Positions 26,359 to 34,062 of a stretch of 64,000 bases of DNA are shown here, in pieces (the first letter of the stretch is position 1; each line of letters opens with the position of its first letter). Source of the DNA: Lachnospiraceae bacterium 10-1 (GTDB lineage Bacteria > Bacillota > Clostridia > Lachnospirales > Lachnospiraceae); the NCBI GenBank assembly GCA_000403495.2, contig KE159810.1, positions 310,001 through 374,000 of the forward strand. The letters run 5' to 3'. Both the position numbers and the translations under genes were made by a program. Under the pieces are notes generated by a model. That model did no database searches and was not told where the DNA came from. It saw nothing but the letters and a program-made list of their open reading frames with translations.

Positions 26359-27194
26359 CCTTTCACTCCTCCTGCCGTAAGTCCTGAAACCATATATTTT
26401 TGTATACAGAAAAAAATCACTAAAATTGGAAGAGACACCATAATTGCCGCTGCAGAAAAAAGCGGCCAGCTCCTGCTATAGTCATCTGCCTGTAACTGGT
26501 ACAATCCGCCTGCTAAAGTATAGCTGTTTTCACTGAGCATAAAGGTTGTGGCAAACAAATATTCATTCCATACAAAAATTAAAACCATAACTGATGTGAC
26601 AATAACTGCAGGCATGGCAAGAGGCATAATAATCTTCCACAACATTTTAAAATCACTTGCTCCATCTATTTTAGAAGCTTCTTCTATTTCTATTGGTATG
26701 GTGTCAAAGTATCCTTTCAGATTCCAGATGCTGAAAATACACATGCTTCCCGCATAAATAAGAATAAGCCCCGGCCTTGAATTAAGAAGCCCCATATTTT
26801 TAAACAGACGGAACAAGGCAAACATAGACAGAATCTGGGGAAAAGCATTTAACAATAACAACATATTAAGAACTGTTCTTCTCCCTTTAAACCGGTACCT
26901 GGAAAAGGCATATGCTGCCAGCGTGCCAAATGAAATGGCAGCAATCATGGTACCCACGCTTAAAATAATCGAATTTTTAAACCATAATAAAAAAGGCTCC
27001 TCCACAATAATCCTGTAATAATTTTCAAAGGAAGGCTTATCCGGAAACAAGGACAAGTCAGAGGATAATGCCCCGCCGCTTCCACTTAAGGAAAGTCCAA
27101 ACGCATAGAGCACGGGAATCATTCCCACAAAGCACAATATAATATAAAAAACGTGGAGGAACGTAAGCTGTATGGTTTTCTTTATTTTTTTCAT
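26355..27194 (-). CDS. Maltodextrin-type ABC importer permease (MalG-like)
   Basis: The 279-residue protein has six membrane segments and the EAA loop EEASKIDGASDFKMLWKIIMP, the site of ATPase contact in the MalG/UgpE family; the C-terminus YMVSGLTAGGVKG is typical. AGGAGG lies 6 nt before the ATG at 27194, while an in-frame ATG 11 codons earlier lies within the upstream permease gene. It overlaps the GH13 start by 4 bp. It pairs with the MalF-like permease (start 28081) and the binding protein (29400); no ATPase gene is present, so a shared MsmX-type ATPase elsewhere is expected. Confidence 0.9.
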   Translation of the reverse strand: MKKIKKTIQLTFLHVFYIILCFVGMIPVLYAFGLSLSGSGGALSSDLSLFPDKPSFENYYRIIVEEPFLLWFKNSIILSVGTMIAAISFGTLAAYAFSRYRFKGRRTVLNMLLLLNAFPQILSMFALFRLFKNMGLLNSRPGLILIYAGSMCIFSIWNLKGYFDTIPIEIEEASKIDGASDFKMLWKIIMPLAMPAVIVTSVMVLIFVWNEYLFATTFMLSENSYTLAGGLYQLQADDYSRSWPLFSAAAIMVSLPILVIFFCIQKYMVSGLTAGGVKG

Positions 27195-27196
27195 TT

Positions 27197-28081
27197 TTAA
27201 TCCTCCTTTATGCTCCGGTTTGTCCAAAGGGAAAATAAAATAATAATCCCAAATATAATTATGGATACTGCTGATGACAGACCATAATTGTTTGACACAA
27301 ATGCATTCTGATGGGCATAAGTAATAATTGTCTGCAGGCTTGCCCCTGAAAGCGCTCCCTTTTGCATAGTCAGCAGATAAATAATGTCAAACTGCTTAAA
27401 GGTTGTAAAAGTAGTCATGATTACCGCAGGCATAATCACCACCCGCAGGGCAGGAACCGTAATATGAAAATGCTTTGCCCAAAAACCCGCCCCCTCCATC
27501 TGGGCACTTTCATAACTGCTTTTATCTATGCTCTGAAGAGCACCATCTATGGTCATAATCATAAAGGGCAGCGCCATCCACAGGTTCAAAACCATACAGG
27601 ACAAAAATGCAGGCACATTTCTTGACAAAAAATTTACTTTTTCCAGTCCCATCGAAACCAAAACCTTATTAACCAACCCAAATTCCGTATTAAAAATTCC
27701 CACGCGCCACAAGAGAATCGAAATATAGGAAGGCATTGCCCAGGGAAACATAAGCAGTGTTTTATAAATCCTTCCGATTTTCAGTCCTTCCGTATTAAGT
27801 CCCAGAGCAATAAAGAAAGCGGCCGATACCTGAATCACCATATTGAATACTGTCCATAAAATTGTGGTAAGCAGCGCTGACAAAAATCCCGAATCCACCT
27901 TTGTGAGCGCCCTTGCATAATTGGAAAGCCCAATCACTTTAAAATCAAACCAATGATAAAGATTCATATTGGTAAGTGAAATATACCCTGTATATAAAAC
28001 AGGAAATACAATAATAATTGCGATCAATATCATTGCGGGCATACTCTGCAGCCAGGGTATCAGCTTTTTACGCTTCTTCAT
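27197..28081 (-). CDS. Maltodextrin-type ABC importer permease (MalF-like)
   Basis: The 294-residue protein has six predicted membrane segments, beginning WLQSMPAMILIAIIIVFPVLYTGYISLTN, and the EAA motif region SYESAQMEGAGFWAKHFHITVPAL. It forms the membrane pore with the MalG-like partner. The gene starts 17 bp after the binding-protein gene and ends 2 bp before the next permease, an operon arrangement. Substrate is inferred as maltose/maltodextrin from the adjacent GH13 enzyme; sequence alone gives only carbohydrate uptake. Confidence 0.9.
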   Translation of the reverse strand: MKKRKKLIPWLQSMPAMILIAIIIVFPVLYTGYISLTNMNLYHWFDFKVIGLSNYARALTKVDSGFLSALLTTILWTVFNMVIQVSAAFFIALGLNTEGLKIGRIYKTLLMFPWAMPSYISILLWRVGIFNTEFGLVNKVLVSMGLEKVNFLSRNVPAFLSCMVLNLWMALPFMIMTIDGALQSIDKSSYESAQMEGAGFWAKHFHITVPALRVVIMPAVIMTTFTTFKQFDIIYLLTMQKGALSGASLQTIITYAHQNAFVSNNYGLSSAVSIIIFGIIILFSLWTNRSIKED

Positions 28082-28098
28082 TGCTCTCCTCCTTATCT

Positions 28099-29400
28099 TT
28101 ACTGCATATCTGCAATTGCTGTCAATGCATCCTGCTGACAGCGTTCTGCTGCTGTCTTTACATCTTCTCCCGATTTATTAACTGCTGCAAGCAACCCTTC
28201 CGCAGGCCCCCACATAACGCTCATCTCCGGTATATTGGGCATAGGCTGTGCAGTTTCGGCTGTCTCTTTGATTGCAATAATCATCTCATTGGCTTCCACT
28301 TCCGGATTTGCATAAGCTTCCATATTGGCCGGCGCGCAGTTAGAACCAAGTGCAAGGGCTTCTCCAACTTCCCTCCCTGCCATTACCTTAAGTACCTGTG
28401 CAATAGCATCTTTCTTTTCATCCACTGCATGTTTTAAAACACCTACTCCCTGCACCCCTGAAAATGGAGCCAGTCCGTTCCCGTTAGGAAGCTTAAAATC
28501 AGATAACGACTTGATTCCCAGATCAATTCCTGCCTCTTTGATTCCTGAAACCAGCCAGGGACCGCCTATAATCGCCGCTGCCTTTCCTTCATTAAACAAA
28601 GTGGTTACCGTATTATAATCTCCGTCAGCCTGTAAAGCTGCAAATTTCTTATTGTATTCCACCGCTTCAATTGTCTGTGCAAGATTCAGTCCCGGCTGTC
28701 CGTTTTTATCAATAACAGCTCCTCCAAATCCATTAATAAAGGGCGCTACATTATATGCGGTGGAATGCTGGTTAACAACTGCATAGGTTCCTGCCCCTGT
28801 GTCTGTGTGTGCTTCCATATAAGCATATAATTCTTCGGTAGTTTCCGGCACTTCCCCTTCCCAAAGCGCTTTATTATACATAAACAAAAGAGTTTCAAAA
28901 TAAACCGGCATAAAGTATTGAACATCCTTATAAGTTCCCGCTTCTACCGTCATGGGAAGCAGTCCTGAAAACACATCTTCTCCTGCCACATCAGAAATAG
29001 GGGCTGCAATTCCCATCTCTACAAAGGTTCCTAACGTATCATGTGCATAAAAATACAGATCAGGTCCGTTTGCCGCATCATTTCCATATAGCTGCAGTTG
29101 ATCGGTAAGACCGCTTTTTTTCTCAAAAGATATGCTTATTTGTTGATCCTTTAATGCTTCATTCACCGTAGCTTCTATCTTTCCCATAATTGCCTCGTCT
29201 CCGTCATGCCATATTTTGACTTCCACAGGCTCTGTTTCTTCCCCTGGCACTTCTGTGTTTTCTACGGCCTCCACTGTATTTTCTTCTTCGGCGCCTCCTG
29301 CTTCCTGTGCTGTATCTGCCACATTATTCCTGCTGCCGCAGCCGGTAAGCATCCCTGCCGCAAGACATCCGCAAACTATCATACTCAATATCCTTTTCAT
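28099..29400 (-). CDS. Maltose/maltodextrin-type solute-binding lipoprotein (MalE-like)
   Basis: The 433-residue protein has a lipobox (LAAGMLTGCGSRNN), an acidic linker (about 30-60), and a family 1 binding fold: VEVKIWHDGDEA, NGPDLYFYAHDTLGTF, GKAAAIIGGPWLVSGIKEAG, LAPFSGVQGVGV and the terminal MSVMWGPAEGLLAAVN, all typical of MalE/MdxE. It captures oligosaccharide outside the cell for the two permeases downstream. GGAGG precedes the ATG by 8 nt. It is the first gene of the unit malE-malF-malG-GH13 and faces the divergent LacI regulator. Confidence 0.92.
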   Translation of the reverse strand: MKRILSMIVCGCLAAGMLTGCGSRNNVADTAQEAGGAEEENTVEAVENTEVPGEETEPVEVKIWHDGDEAIMGKIEATVNEALKDQQISISFEKKSGLTDQLQLYGNDAANGPDLYFYAHDTLGTFVEMGIAAPISDVAGEDVFSGLLPMTVEAGTYKDVQYFMPVYFETLLFMYNKALWEGEVPETTEELYAYMEAHTDTGAGTYAVVNQHSTAYNVAPFINGFGGAVIDKNGQPGLNLAQTIEAVEYNKKFAALQADGDYNTVTTLFNEGKAAAIIGGPWLVSGIKEAGIDLGIKSLSDFKLPNGNGLAPFSGVQGVGVLKHAVDEKKDAIAQVLKVMAGREVGEALALGSNCAPANMEAYANPEVEANEMIIAIKETAETAQPMPNIPEMSVMWGPAEGLLAAVNKSGEDVKTAAERCQQDALTAIADMQ

Positions 29401-29473
29401 ACTTATTTCCTCCTTTTTTAGGAAACTGCTTTCTTGATTTTCCTTTGATTTGTTATTTCTACATAGAATCAGT

Positions 29474-29485
29474 TAAATGCATTTA
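29474..29485. promoter_or_regulatory. 12-bp palindrome in the malE-like leader region
   Basis: TAAATGCATTTA is a perfect palindrome 74 bp upstream of the malE-like start, close to where a minus-strand -10 could lie after TTGAAA at 29504-29509. It may be an operator for the divergent LacI protein, but its core differs from the AGCGCT site near the regulator's own promoter. Confidence 0.3.
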
Positions 29486-29550
29486 CTGCTTATATACCTA
29501 TATTTTCAACTTTTATTTCACTTTTTGCAATCATTTAAATACACTTTTTA

Positions 29551-29579
29551 TTGACTTTGTTAGGAAAGCGCTATACTAT
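29551..29579 (+). promoter_or_regulatory. Promoter of the LacI regulator with an operator-like core
   Basis: TTGACT (29551-29556) and TACTAT (29574-29579) are spaced by 17 bp. Within the spacer, GGAAAGCGCTATAC (29563-29576) has the AGCGCT centre common to LacI-family and CcpA operators (TGNAANCGNTNNCA-like). This placement suits autorepression, or catabolite control by CcpA. Confidence 0.55.
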
Positions 29580-29631
29580 AAAAGTGATTTTAGATATGTT
29601 CACTATAGTTTTATCCCATCAGGAGGTTTTT

Positions 29632-30657
29632 ATGGCTGTTACAATAAGTGATGTGGCAAAGGAAGCCGGCGTTTCCATTTCCACCGTATCAAAGGTATTA
29701 AATAACTGGACCACTATTTCTCCTGCCACTACTGAAAGGGTACGGACAGTTATGGCCCGCCTTAACTATACTCCCAACGCCCGGGCAGTCAGCTTTGCAA
29801 GGCAAAATACCAGAAACATTGTCTATCTGACTGCACTAAGCAAAAATGAAGCCTACCGGAATCCTCATATGTTTGATATTATGTGCGGCGTCTACAGCCA
29901 GCTTGCCAAGTGCGGATATACGCTTTCTCTTGTGGACACCTCCGAAGATACATACCCGTGTGAATCCGTCTCCAGGGTTATTTCCCAGAAATGTGCTGAC
30001 GCTTTGATTGTACATGGCTCCGCTATTACCAAGCAGGAAACTGCAGATTTGATTTTATCCTCAGGATTTCCCCATATCATTATCGGACATCCGGGTTTTG
30101 ACAGCGCCCTTTGCTGGATTGACACCAATCATGGGCTTGCAGGACAGTACGCCGCCATGCATTTAATCAACTGTGATTACACAAAAGCCGCTTTTATTGG
30201 CGGACGGAAGACAGATGTTATTTCTAATCAGCGTTTAAAAGGTTTTATAGGAAAAATGCGGGATTATGGAATCCGCATTGCTCCTGAGTGCATTGGATAC
30301 ACCGATTCCGGCACTTTGGAAAGCTATCAGGCGGCTGAAAAAATGCTTCAGCTCCCTCCCTCCAAACGCCCTCTGGCTATTGTATGTGAAAACAGTTGTA
30401 TCGCAGTAGGCGTTTCCAGAGCAATCCACGACTGCGGCTTAAAGGTTCCTGACGAAATTGCTTTTCTTACCTTTGACTCTTTCCCTTACTCCGGCATTAT
30501 AGATCCTCCTCCCACCATTGTAGACATTGATGTCTATGATATGGGCGCCCAGGCAGGAGATATTATTCTGCGCAAATTGAAAAATCCCAGCCTGCTTGTG
30601 CAAAGCTATACCACCCTGCCTATGATTTTACAGGGCAAAACAACACATCCTATATAA
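29632..30657 (+). CDS. LacI-family transcriptional regulator
   Basis: The 341-residue protein has an N-terminal LacI helix-turn-helix (VTISDVAKEAGVSISTVSKVLNN, hinge helix near 50-60) and a periplasmic-binding-protein-like effector domain. The ATG at 29632 has AGGAGG 6 nt upstream and gives the canonical MAVTISDVA start; the 27 earlier open codons would run through the promoter. It is divergent from the malEFG-GH13 unit, so control of that unit by a maltodextrin-derived ligand is likely. An operator-like sequence lies in its own promoter. Confidence 0.93.
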   Translation: MAVTISDVAKEAGVSISTVSKVLNNWTTISPATTERVRTVMARLNYTPNARAVSFARQNTRNIVYLTALSKNEAYRNPHMFDIMCGVYSQLAKCGYTLSLVDTSEDTYPCESVSRVISQKCADALIVHGSAITKQETADLILSSGFPHIIIGHPGFDSALCWIDTNHGLAGQYAAMHLINCDYTKAAFIGGRKTDVISNQRLKGFIGKMRDYGIRIAPECIGYTDSGTLESYQAAEKMLQLPPSKRPLAIVCENSCIAVGVSRAIHDCGLKVPDEIAFLTFDSFPYSGIIDPPPTIVDIDVYDMGAQAGDIILRKLKNPSLLVQSYTTLPMILQGKTTHPI

Positions 30658-30659
30658 TA

Positions 30660-30692
30660 TAGAAAAAGCGTGGTGTTTTTACTCCACCACGC
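30660..30692 (-). terminator. Terminator overlapping the end of the SGNH hydrolase gene
   Basis: On the minus strand GCGTGGTG (30685-30692) pairs with CACCACGC (30668-30675), followed directly by TTTTTC. The stem includes the last codons of the hydrolase, so termination occurs within a few bases of the stop. Confidence 0.8.
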
Positions 30693-31728
30693 CATGTTCC
30701 AGCAAAAATTGTTTCCATATTTCATCATAGGCTCCCAGTAAATGAATCTGGTCAAAGGTATAATCCTCATGAAGATTTCCCTCTTCATCACAAACTACTT
30801 CGTTTACATCAATATAAAAAATCTGCTTATTGTCAGCTAATGTTGCAATTGCATTGTTTCTGGCATTAATATTGCTGTTATTAAAAATAGCATCTGAATT
30901 GCTCTTTTTCCCCGATACTCTCATAATACCCTGAATAAAAATCCTGGCATCCGGTTCCAATGCATGAATAGTATCCACTACTTCCGTATATTTCTCCATA
31001 AAATCTTCCGTGGTGCCTCTGCCCAGCTCATTGATTCCCACCATCAGATATATTTTTCCATAATCCTTATTAGAAAGTGCTTCTTCCACAGTTCCCTGCC
31101 CGTCAAAATTTTCCTCCATCACCTTATATATGGTAAGAGAAGTTTCGCAATAAAAGTCTGCGTGCTCTGACAAATCTGTATAATCACGAAGGCCGACTGT
31201 TCTGGAGTCTCCAATAAACAGTGCATCATCAAAATAGCTCTCATCTACTGTGGCAAATTCATATTCCGCCGCACGTTTTGTCCCTGCATCTCCGTAAATA
31301 TCTGCTGAAATATGATTTAAATATTCTTCATGCGTGCTTTCTCTAAGGGGCTCTAACCGTTCTAACGGTGCCTCTGGAACAGGTGTCGGCTCCGGTGAAG
31401 GTGTCGGTTTGGGAGATGGCGAAGGTGTTATGGCAGGAATGCCTTCCTCCCCCGGCTGATTCTCCCCGTCACTGCCTTCCTCTGAAAGTTCTTCGGTTTC
31501 CTGCACATCTCCCCGCGCCATTACTTCCTGATTTTCATGTATAAACAGCTCCCAAGGATATATGGCATCATTTATTGCTGTAAAAACAATTGATAAAACC
31601 GGTTTTTTCAGCGGATCATACTCCTGATCCGCATATATGGTTCTTCTTCCTGCCGCCCCCACAATTGTAAGGAGCACACCAATACTGATTAGTAAAATAA
31701 CAACAGGACATTTCTTTATAAACTTCAT
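30679..31728 (-). CDS. Membrane-anchored SGNH/GDSL hydrolase
   Basis: The 349-residue protein has one N-terminal membrane segment (about 8-26, PVVILLISIGVLLTIVGAA), a Pro/Thr/Ser/Glu-rich linker (about 90-125, with PSPKPTPSPEPTPVPE) and an SGNH domain. Catalytic blocks are LFIGDSRTVGL (Ser, about 174), MVGINELGRG (Gly/Asn), and FDQIHLLGA (Asp and His, about 329). Such proteins attached to AlgI/DltB-type acyltransferases move or remove O-acetyl groups on extracellular polysaccharides, as AlgJ/AlgX and PatB do. The MBOAT gene lies upstream on the same strand, separated by 266 bp that contain a repeat element. A strong terminator ends the gene. Confidence 0.85.
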   Translation of the reverse strand: MKFIKKCPVVILLISIGVLLTIVGAAGRRTIYADQEYDPLKKPVLSIVFTAINDAIYPWELFIHENQEVMARGDVQETEELSEEGSDGENQPGEEGIPAITPSPSPKPTPSPEPTPVPEAPLERLEPLRESTHEEYLNHISADIYGDAGTKRAAEYEFATVDESYFDDALFIGDSRTVGLRDYTDLSEHADFYCETSLTIYKVMEENFDGQGTVEEALSNKDYGKIYLMVGINELGRGTTEDFMEKYTEVVDTIHALEPDARIFIQGIMRVSGKKSNSDAIFNNSNINARNNAIATLADNKQIFYIDVNEVVCDEEGNLHEDYTFDQIHLLGAYDEIWKQFLLEHGVVE

Positions 31729-31771
31729 TTGTATTACCTATTTTCCCTTCAACTTGTAACTTTTCTTTAGA

Positions 31772-31998
31772 ATTTCCTTTGACATGCAGGCATGGTGCGT
31801 TTTTCTTCTTTTCTCTTCTCCACTACCCTAACAGTTCAGCCCCAGCCATTCGCAAAGACGGATGCTTCGCATCCTTCGCCGCTTCGCGGCTTTTCCTTTG
31901 CTTCATGTTTGGGCGCTCCGCTCAAACATATGATGATATTTCCTTTGACATGCAGGCATGTCACGTCCATATCATCATATGTTTGGCTGAACTGTTAG
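31772..31998. repeat. Intergenic element of nested inverted repeats with a 23-bp direct repeat
   Basis: A perfect 14-bp inverted pair (31828-31841, CTAACAGTTCAGCC, with 31985-31998) encloses a perfect 17-bp pair (31923-31939 with 31969-31985) and four smaller hairpins: GGATGC-TTC-GCATCC (31860-31874), GCCGC-TTC-GCGGC (31878-31890), a 10-bp stem with one mismatch (31906-31928), and GACATGC-AG-GCATGTC (31947-31962). A 23-bp direct repeat is perfect at 31772-31794 and 31938-31960. The right arm covers the MBOAT stop. No reading frame is convincing. It resembles REP or MITE-type mobile intergenic repeats; as RNA from either strand it would be heavily folded. Confidence 0.7.
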
Positions 31999-33371
31999 AA
32001 CTTCAAATACATAAACGGGTTGCCGGCGCTGATGGACAGGTGGTAAATCGAAAACCAGAAAATAATGACCAGCAGCAATATGACAATTAAACTTTTCTTG
32101 TGTTTTTCATAATACTCGAAAACCGCCGGTATACAGAGCAGGATGCCTGCTGCAAAGTAGATTCCATAGTTTTCTGCATATCTGATAATATCCTGAGAAT
32201 TTACCGCTATACCGGCTCCCCCAATAAATGGGAACAGTCTTCCAAAATAAATGCCAAGCTGCCATAAATCTGTAATAGCAAATATCACCCAGGTAAGGGG
32301 AATCAGTAATAGTACGTACAAGTTTCCGATTACCGGAATCTTTTGCAGTTTTTTTCCGTAAAACAGCTTTTCCAGTATAATGAAAAGACCAAGAACTACT
32401 CCCCATATTATAAAATTATAACCATTTCCATGCCAGATTCCGGTTAGAATCCAGACCAATGCAAGGTTAAGTATCAGCCTTCCCTTACTGCACCGGCTTC
32501 CGCCCATGGGAATGTATATATAGTCCTTAAACCAACTGCCCAATGTCATATGCCATCTTCTGTAAAAATCTGCAATGCTTTTTGCCGCATAGGGATGATG
32601 AAAATTTTCTATAAAATCATAACCCAGCATAACCAAAAGGCCGGAGGCCATCAGGGAATATCCCCAAAAGTCAAAGTAAAGACGTAAGGAATAGCCTGCT
32701 GCTCCAAACCAGGCCAATGGGGTAGATATGCTTTGAAATCCAATCATCTGCAGATCATTCCATAAAATCGCAAGACGGTCTGCCAAAAGCACTTTCATTC
32801 CCAGCCCTAATATAAAATATTTTAAGCCTTCTTCAAACTTCTCTAAGCTGCTGCTCTTTTCCCATCCAAATTCCCCTTCATTATAGCGCATAATAGGACC
32901 GGATGTCACTTGGGGAAACATAGTAAAATACAGTGCGGTGCTTCTCAACTTAGGCATGCTCCAGATCTCTCCCCGAAGAACATCTGCCTGAAAAGAAATC
33001 ATTTTAAAAATGTAAAAACTGATACCTAATGGAAGAAGCGCGCTGTCTGCAAAAGTTGCAAGTCCCTTAAAAACTGCAAGTACAAGTACATCAAAAATAA
33101 TTGTTCCAATTACCAGGCGCTTACGTTTTTTGTTCTGCCAATCCTGTACCAAAAAACCTTCTCCCAGTTTCCATGCCTGCCGCCCCAGCAAATAATTAAC
33201 CAGTGTGGTAAAAATAAGTACAAAAATAAAAACCGGCTCCCCAAAAGCATAAAAAATCAAACTGCCTGCCAGCAATGCAATATCCTTATATTTAACAGGT
33301 GTTGCAAAATATACAATTAAAAAAATCGGTAAAAACCGAAAAATAAATTCCAAACTGGAAAAACTTACCAT
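31995..33371 (-). CDS. MBOAT-family O-acyltransferase (AlgI/DltB type)
   Basis: The 458-residue integral membrane protein has about 11 segments. The conserved MBOAT histidines are seen in DFYRRWHMTLGSWFKDYIYIP (about 273) and LTGIWHGNGYNF (about 313). AlgI-type proteins pass acetyl groups across the membrane to exopolysaccharide or cell-wall polymers. With the membrane-anchored SGNH hydrolase downstream, it forms a probable O-acylation module. No dltA or dltC is adjacent, which argues against teichoic acid D-alanylation. Its last codons form the right arm of the repeat element. Confidence 0.92.
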   Translation of the reverse strand: MVSFSSLEFIFRFLPIFLIVYFATPVKYKDIALLAGSLIFYAFGEPVFIFVLIFTTLVNYLLGRQAWKLGEGFLVQDWQNKKRKRLVIGTIIFDVLVLAVFKGLATFADSALLPLGISFYIFKMISFQADVLRGEIWSMPKLRSTALYFTMFPQVTSGPIMRYNEGEFGWEKSSSLEKFEEGLKYFILGLGMKVLLADRLAILWNDLQMIGFQSISTPLAWFGAAGYSLRLYFDFWGYSLMASGLLVMLGYDFIENFHHPYAAKSIADFYRRWHMTLGSWFKDYIYIPMGGSRCSKGRLILNLALVWILTGIWHGNGYNFIIWGVVLGLFIILEKLFYGKKLQKIPVIGNLYVLLLIPLTWVIFAITDLWQLGIYFGRLFPFIGGAGIAVNSQDIIRYAENYGIYFAAGILLCIPAVFEYYEKHKKSLIVILLLVIIFWFSIYHLSISAGNPFMYLKF

Positions 33372-33514
33372 AACATTCCCCTGCTCTCATCATTTGAACT
33401 AATACACTCTGTTTTTTATTGTATCATTCCTACTTTAAAATCACAAGAATGTTCCCCAATTTTTCATACTCCTTATTATAAACTGTTTATACGGACAAGA
33501 TATTAAGAAGATAT

Positions 33515-33543
33515 GTATATTTGCAAAAAATGATGACAAACTA
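33515..33543 (+). promoter_or_regulatory. Candidate sigma-G promoter for spoVAC
   Basis: GTATA (33515-33519) matches the sigma-G -35 and, after 17 bp, CAAACTA (33537-33543) matches CATNHTA except for A at the third position. The spoVAE site (GTATA-N17-CAAAATA) shares the same deviation. It ends 42 bp before the start codon. Confidence 0.42.
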
Positions 33544-33585
33544 AACACAAAAAGAAGGATAAAAAGAAAGGAATCAAATAAAAAC

Positions 33586-34056
33586 ATGAGTGAACCTAAG
33601 AATCCAGAACAAAGAAATTTAGAAAAAGAATATGAAGAATATGTAAAAATGATTACTCCAACCCACAATCTGTACCTGCAGATGTTAAAAGCATTTATTG
33701 TGGGGGGGATTATCTGTGTAATCGGGCAGTTTCTTCTGAACTTTGCGGGAAACCGGCTGGGAATGGATAAAGAAATGGCCGGCAGCTTCTGCTCCCTTAT
33801 CCTTGTATTTGCCAGTGTTCTTTTGACGGGCCTGAATATTTATCCTTCCATTGTAAAATTCGGCGGTGCTGGAGCTTTAGTTCCCATTACCGGATTTGCA
33901 AATTCCGTGGCAGCGCCGGCTGTAGAATTTAAAAAAGAAGGCCAGGTATTTGGTATCGGCTGTAAAATATTTACCATTGCCGGTCCGGTAATTTTATACG
34001 GCATTTTTACCAGTTGGATACTGGGGTTATGTTATTGGCTGATCACGCTGCTATGA
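33586..34056 (+). CDS. spoVAC: Stage V sporulation protein AC
   Basis: The 156-residue protein is a SpoVAC-family membrane protein: a short cytoplasmic N-terminus with YVKMITPTHNLYLQMLKAF, then four membrane segments including VGGIICVIGQFLLNFAG, SLILVFASVLLTGLNIYP and FGGAGALVPITGFANSV, the motif shared with SpoVAE. SpoVAC is a mechanosensitive-type channel component needed for dipicolinate movement. AAAGGA lies 12 nt before the ATG. The gene is alone on the plus strand, its stop 5 bp from the convergent DUF6062 gene. A hairpin (34037-34062) spans both stops. Confidence 0.95.
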   Translation: MSEPKNPEQRNLEKEYEEYVKMITPTHNLYLQMLKAFIVGGIICVIGQFLLNFAGNRLGMDKEMAGSFCSLILVFASVLLTGLNIYPSIVKFGGAGALVPITGFANSVAAPAVEFKKEGQVFGIGCKIFTIAGPVILYGIFTSWILGLCYWLITLL

Positions 34057-34062
34057 TCAGCC
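34037..34062. terminator. Shared hairpin between convergent spoVAC and DUF6062 genes
   Basis: GGCTGATCA (34037-34045) pairs perfectly with TGATCAGCC (34054-34062) across an 8-nt loop and covers both stop codons. No T-run follows on either strand, so efficient termination is uncertain. Confidence 0.45.

Noticed and set aside
31772-31960. CRISPR array or retron at the repeated 23-mer
   Set aside because: There are only two direct copies, with 143 bp between them, no reverse transcriptase or cas gene, and the sequence is dominated by nested inverted repeats.
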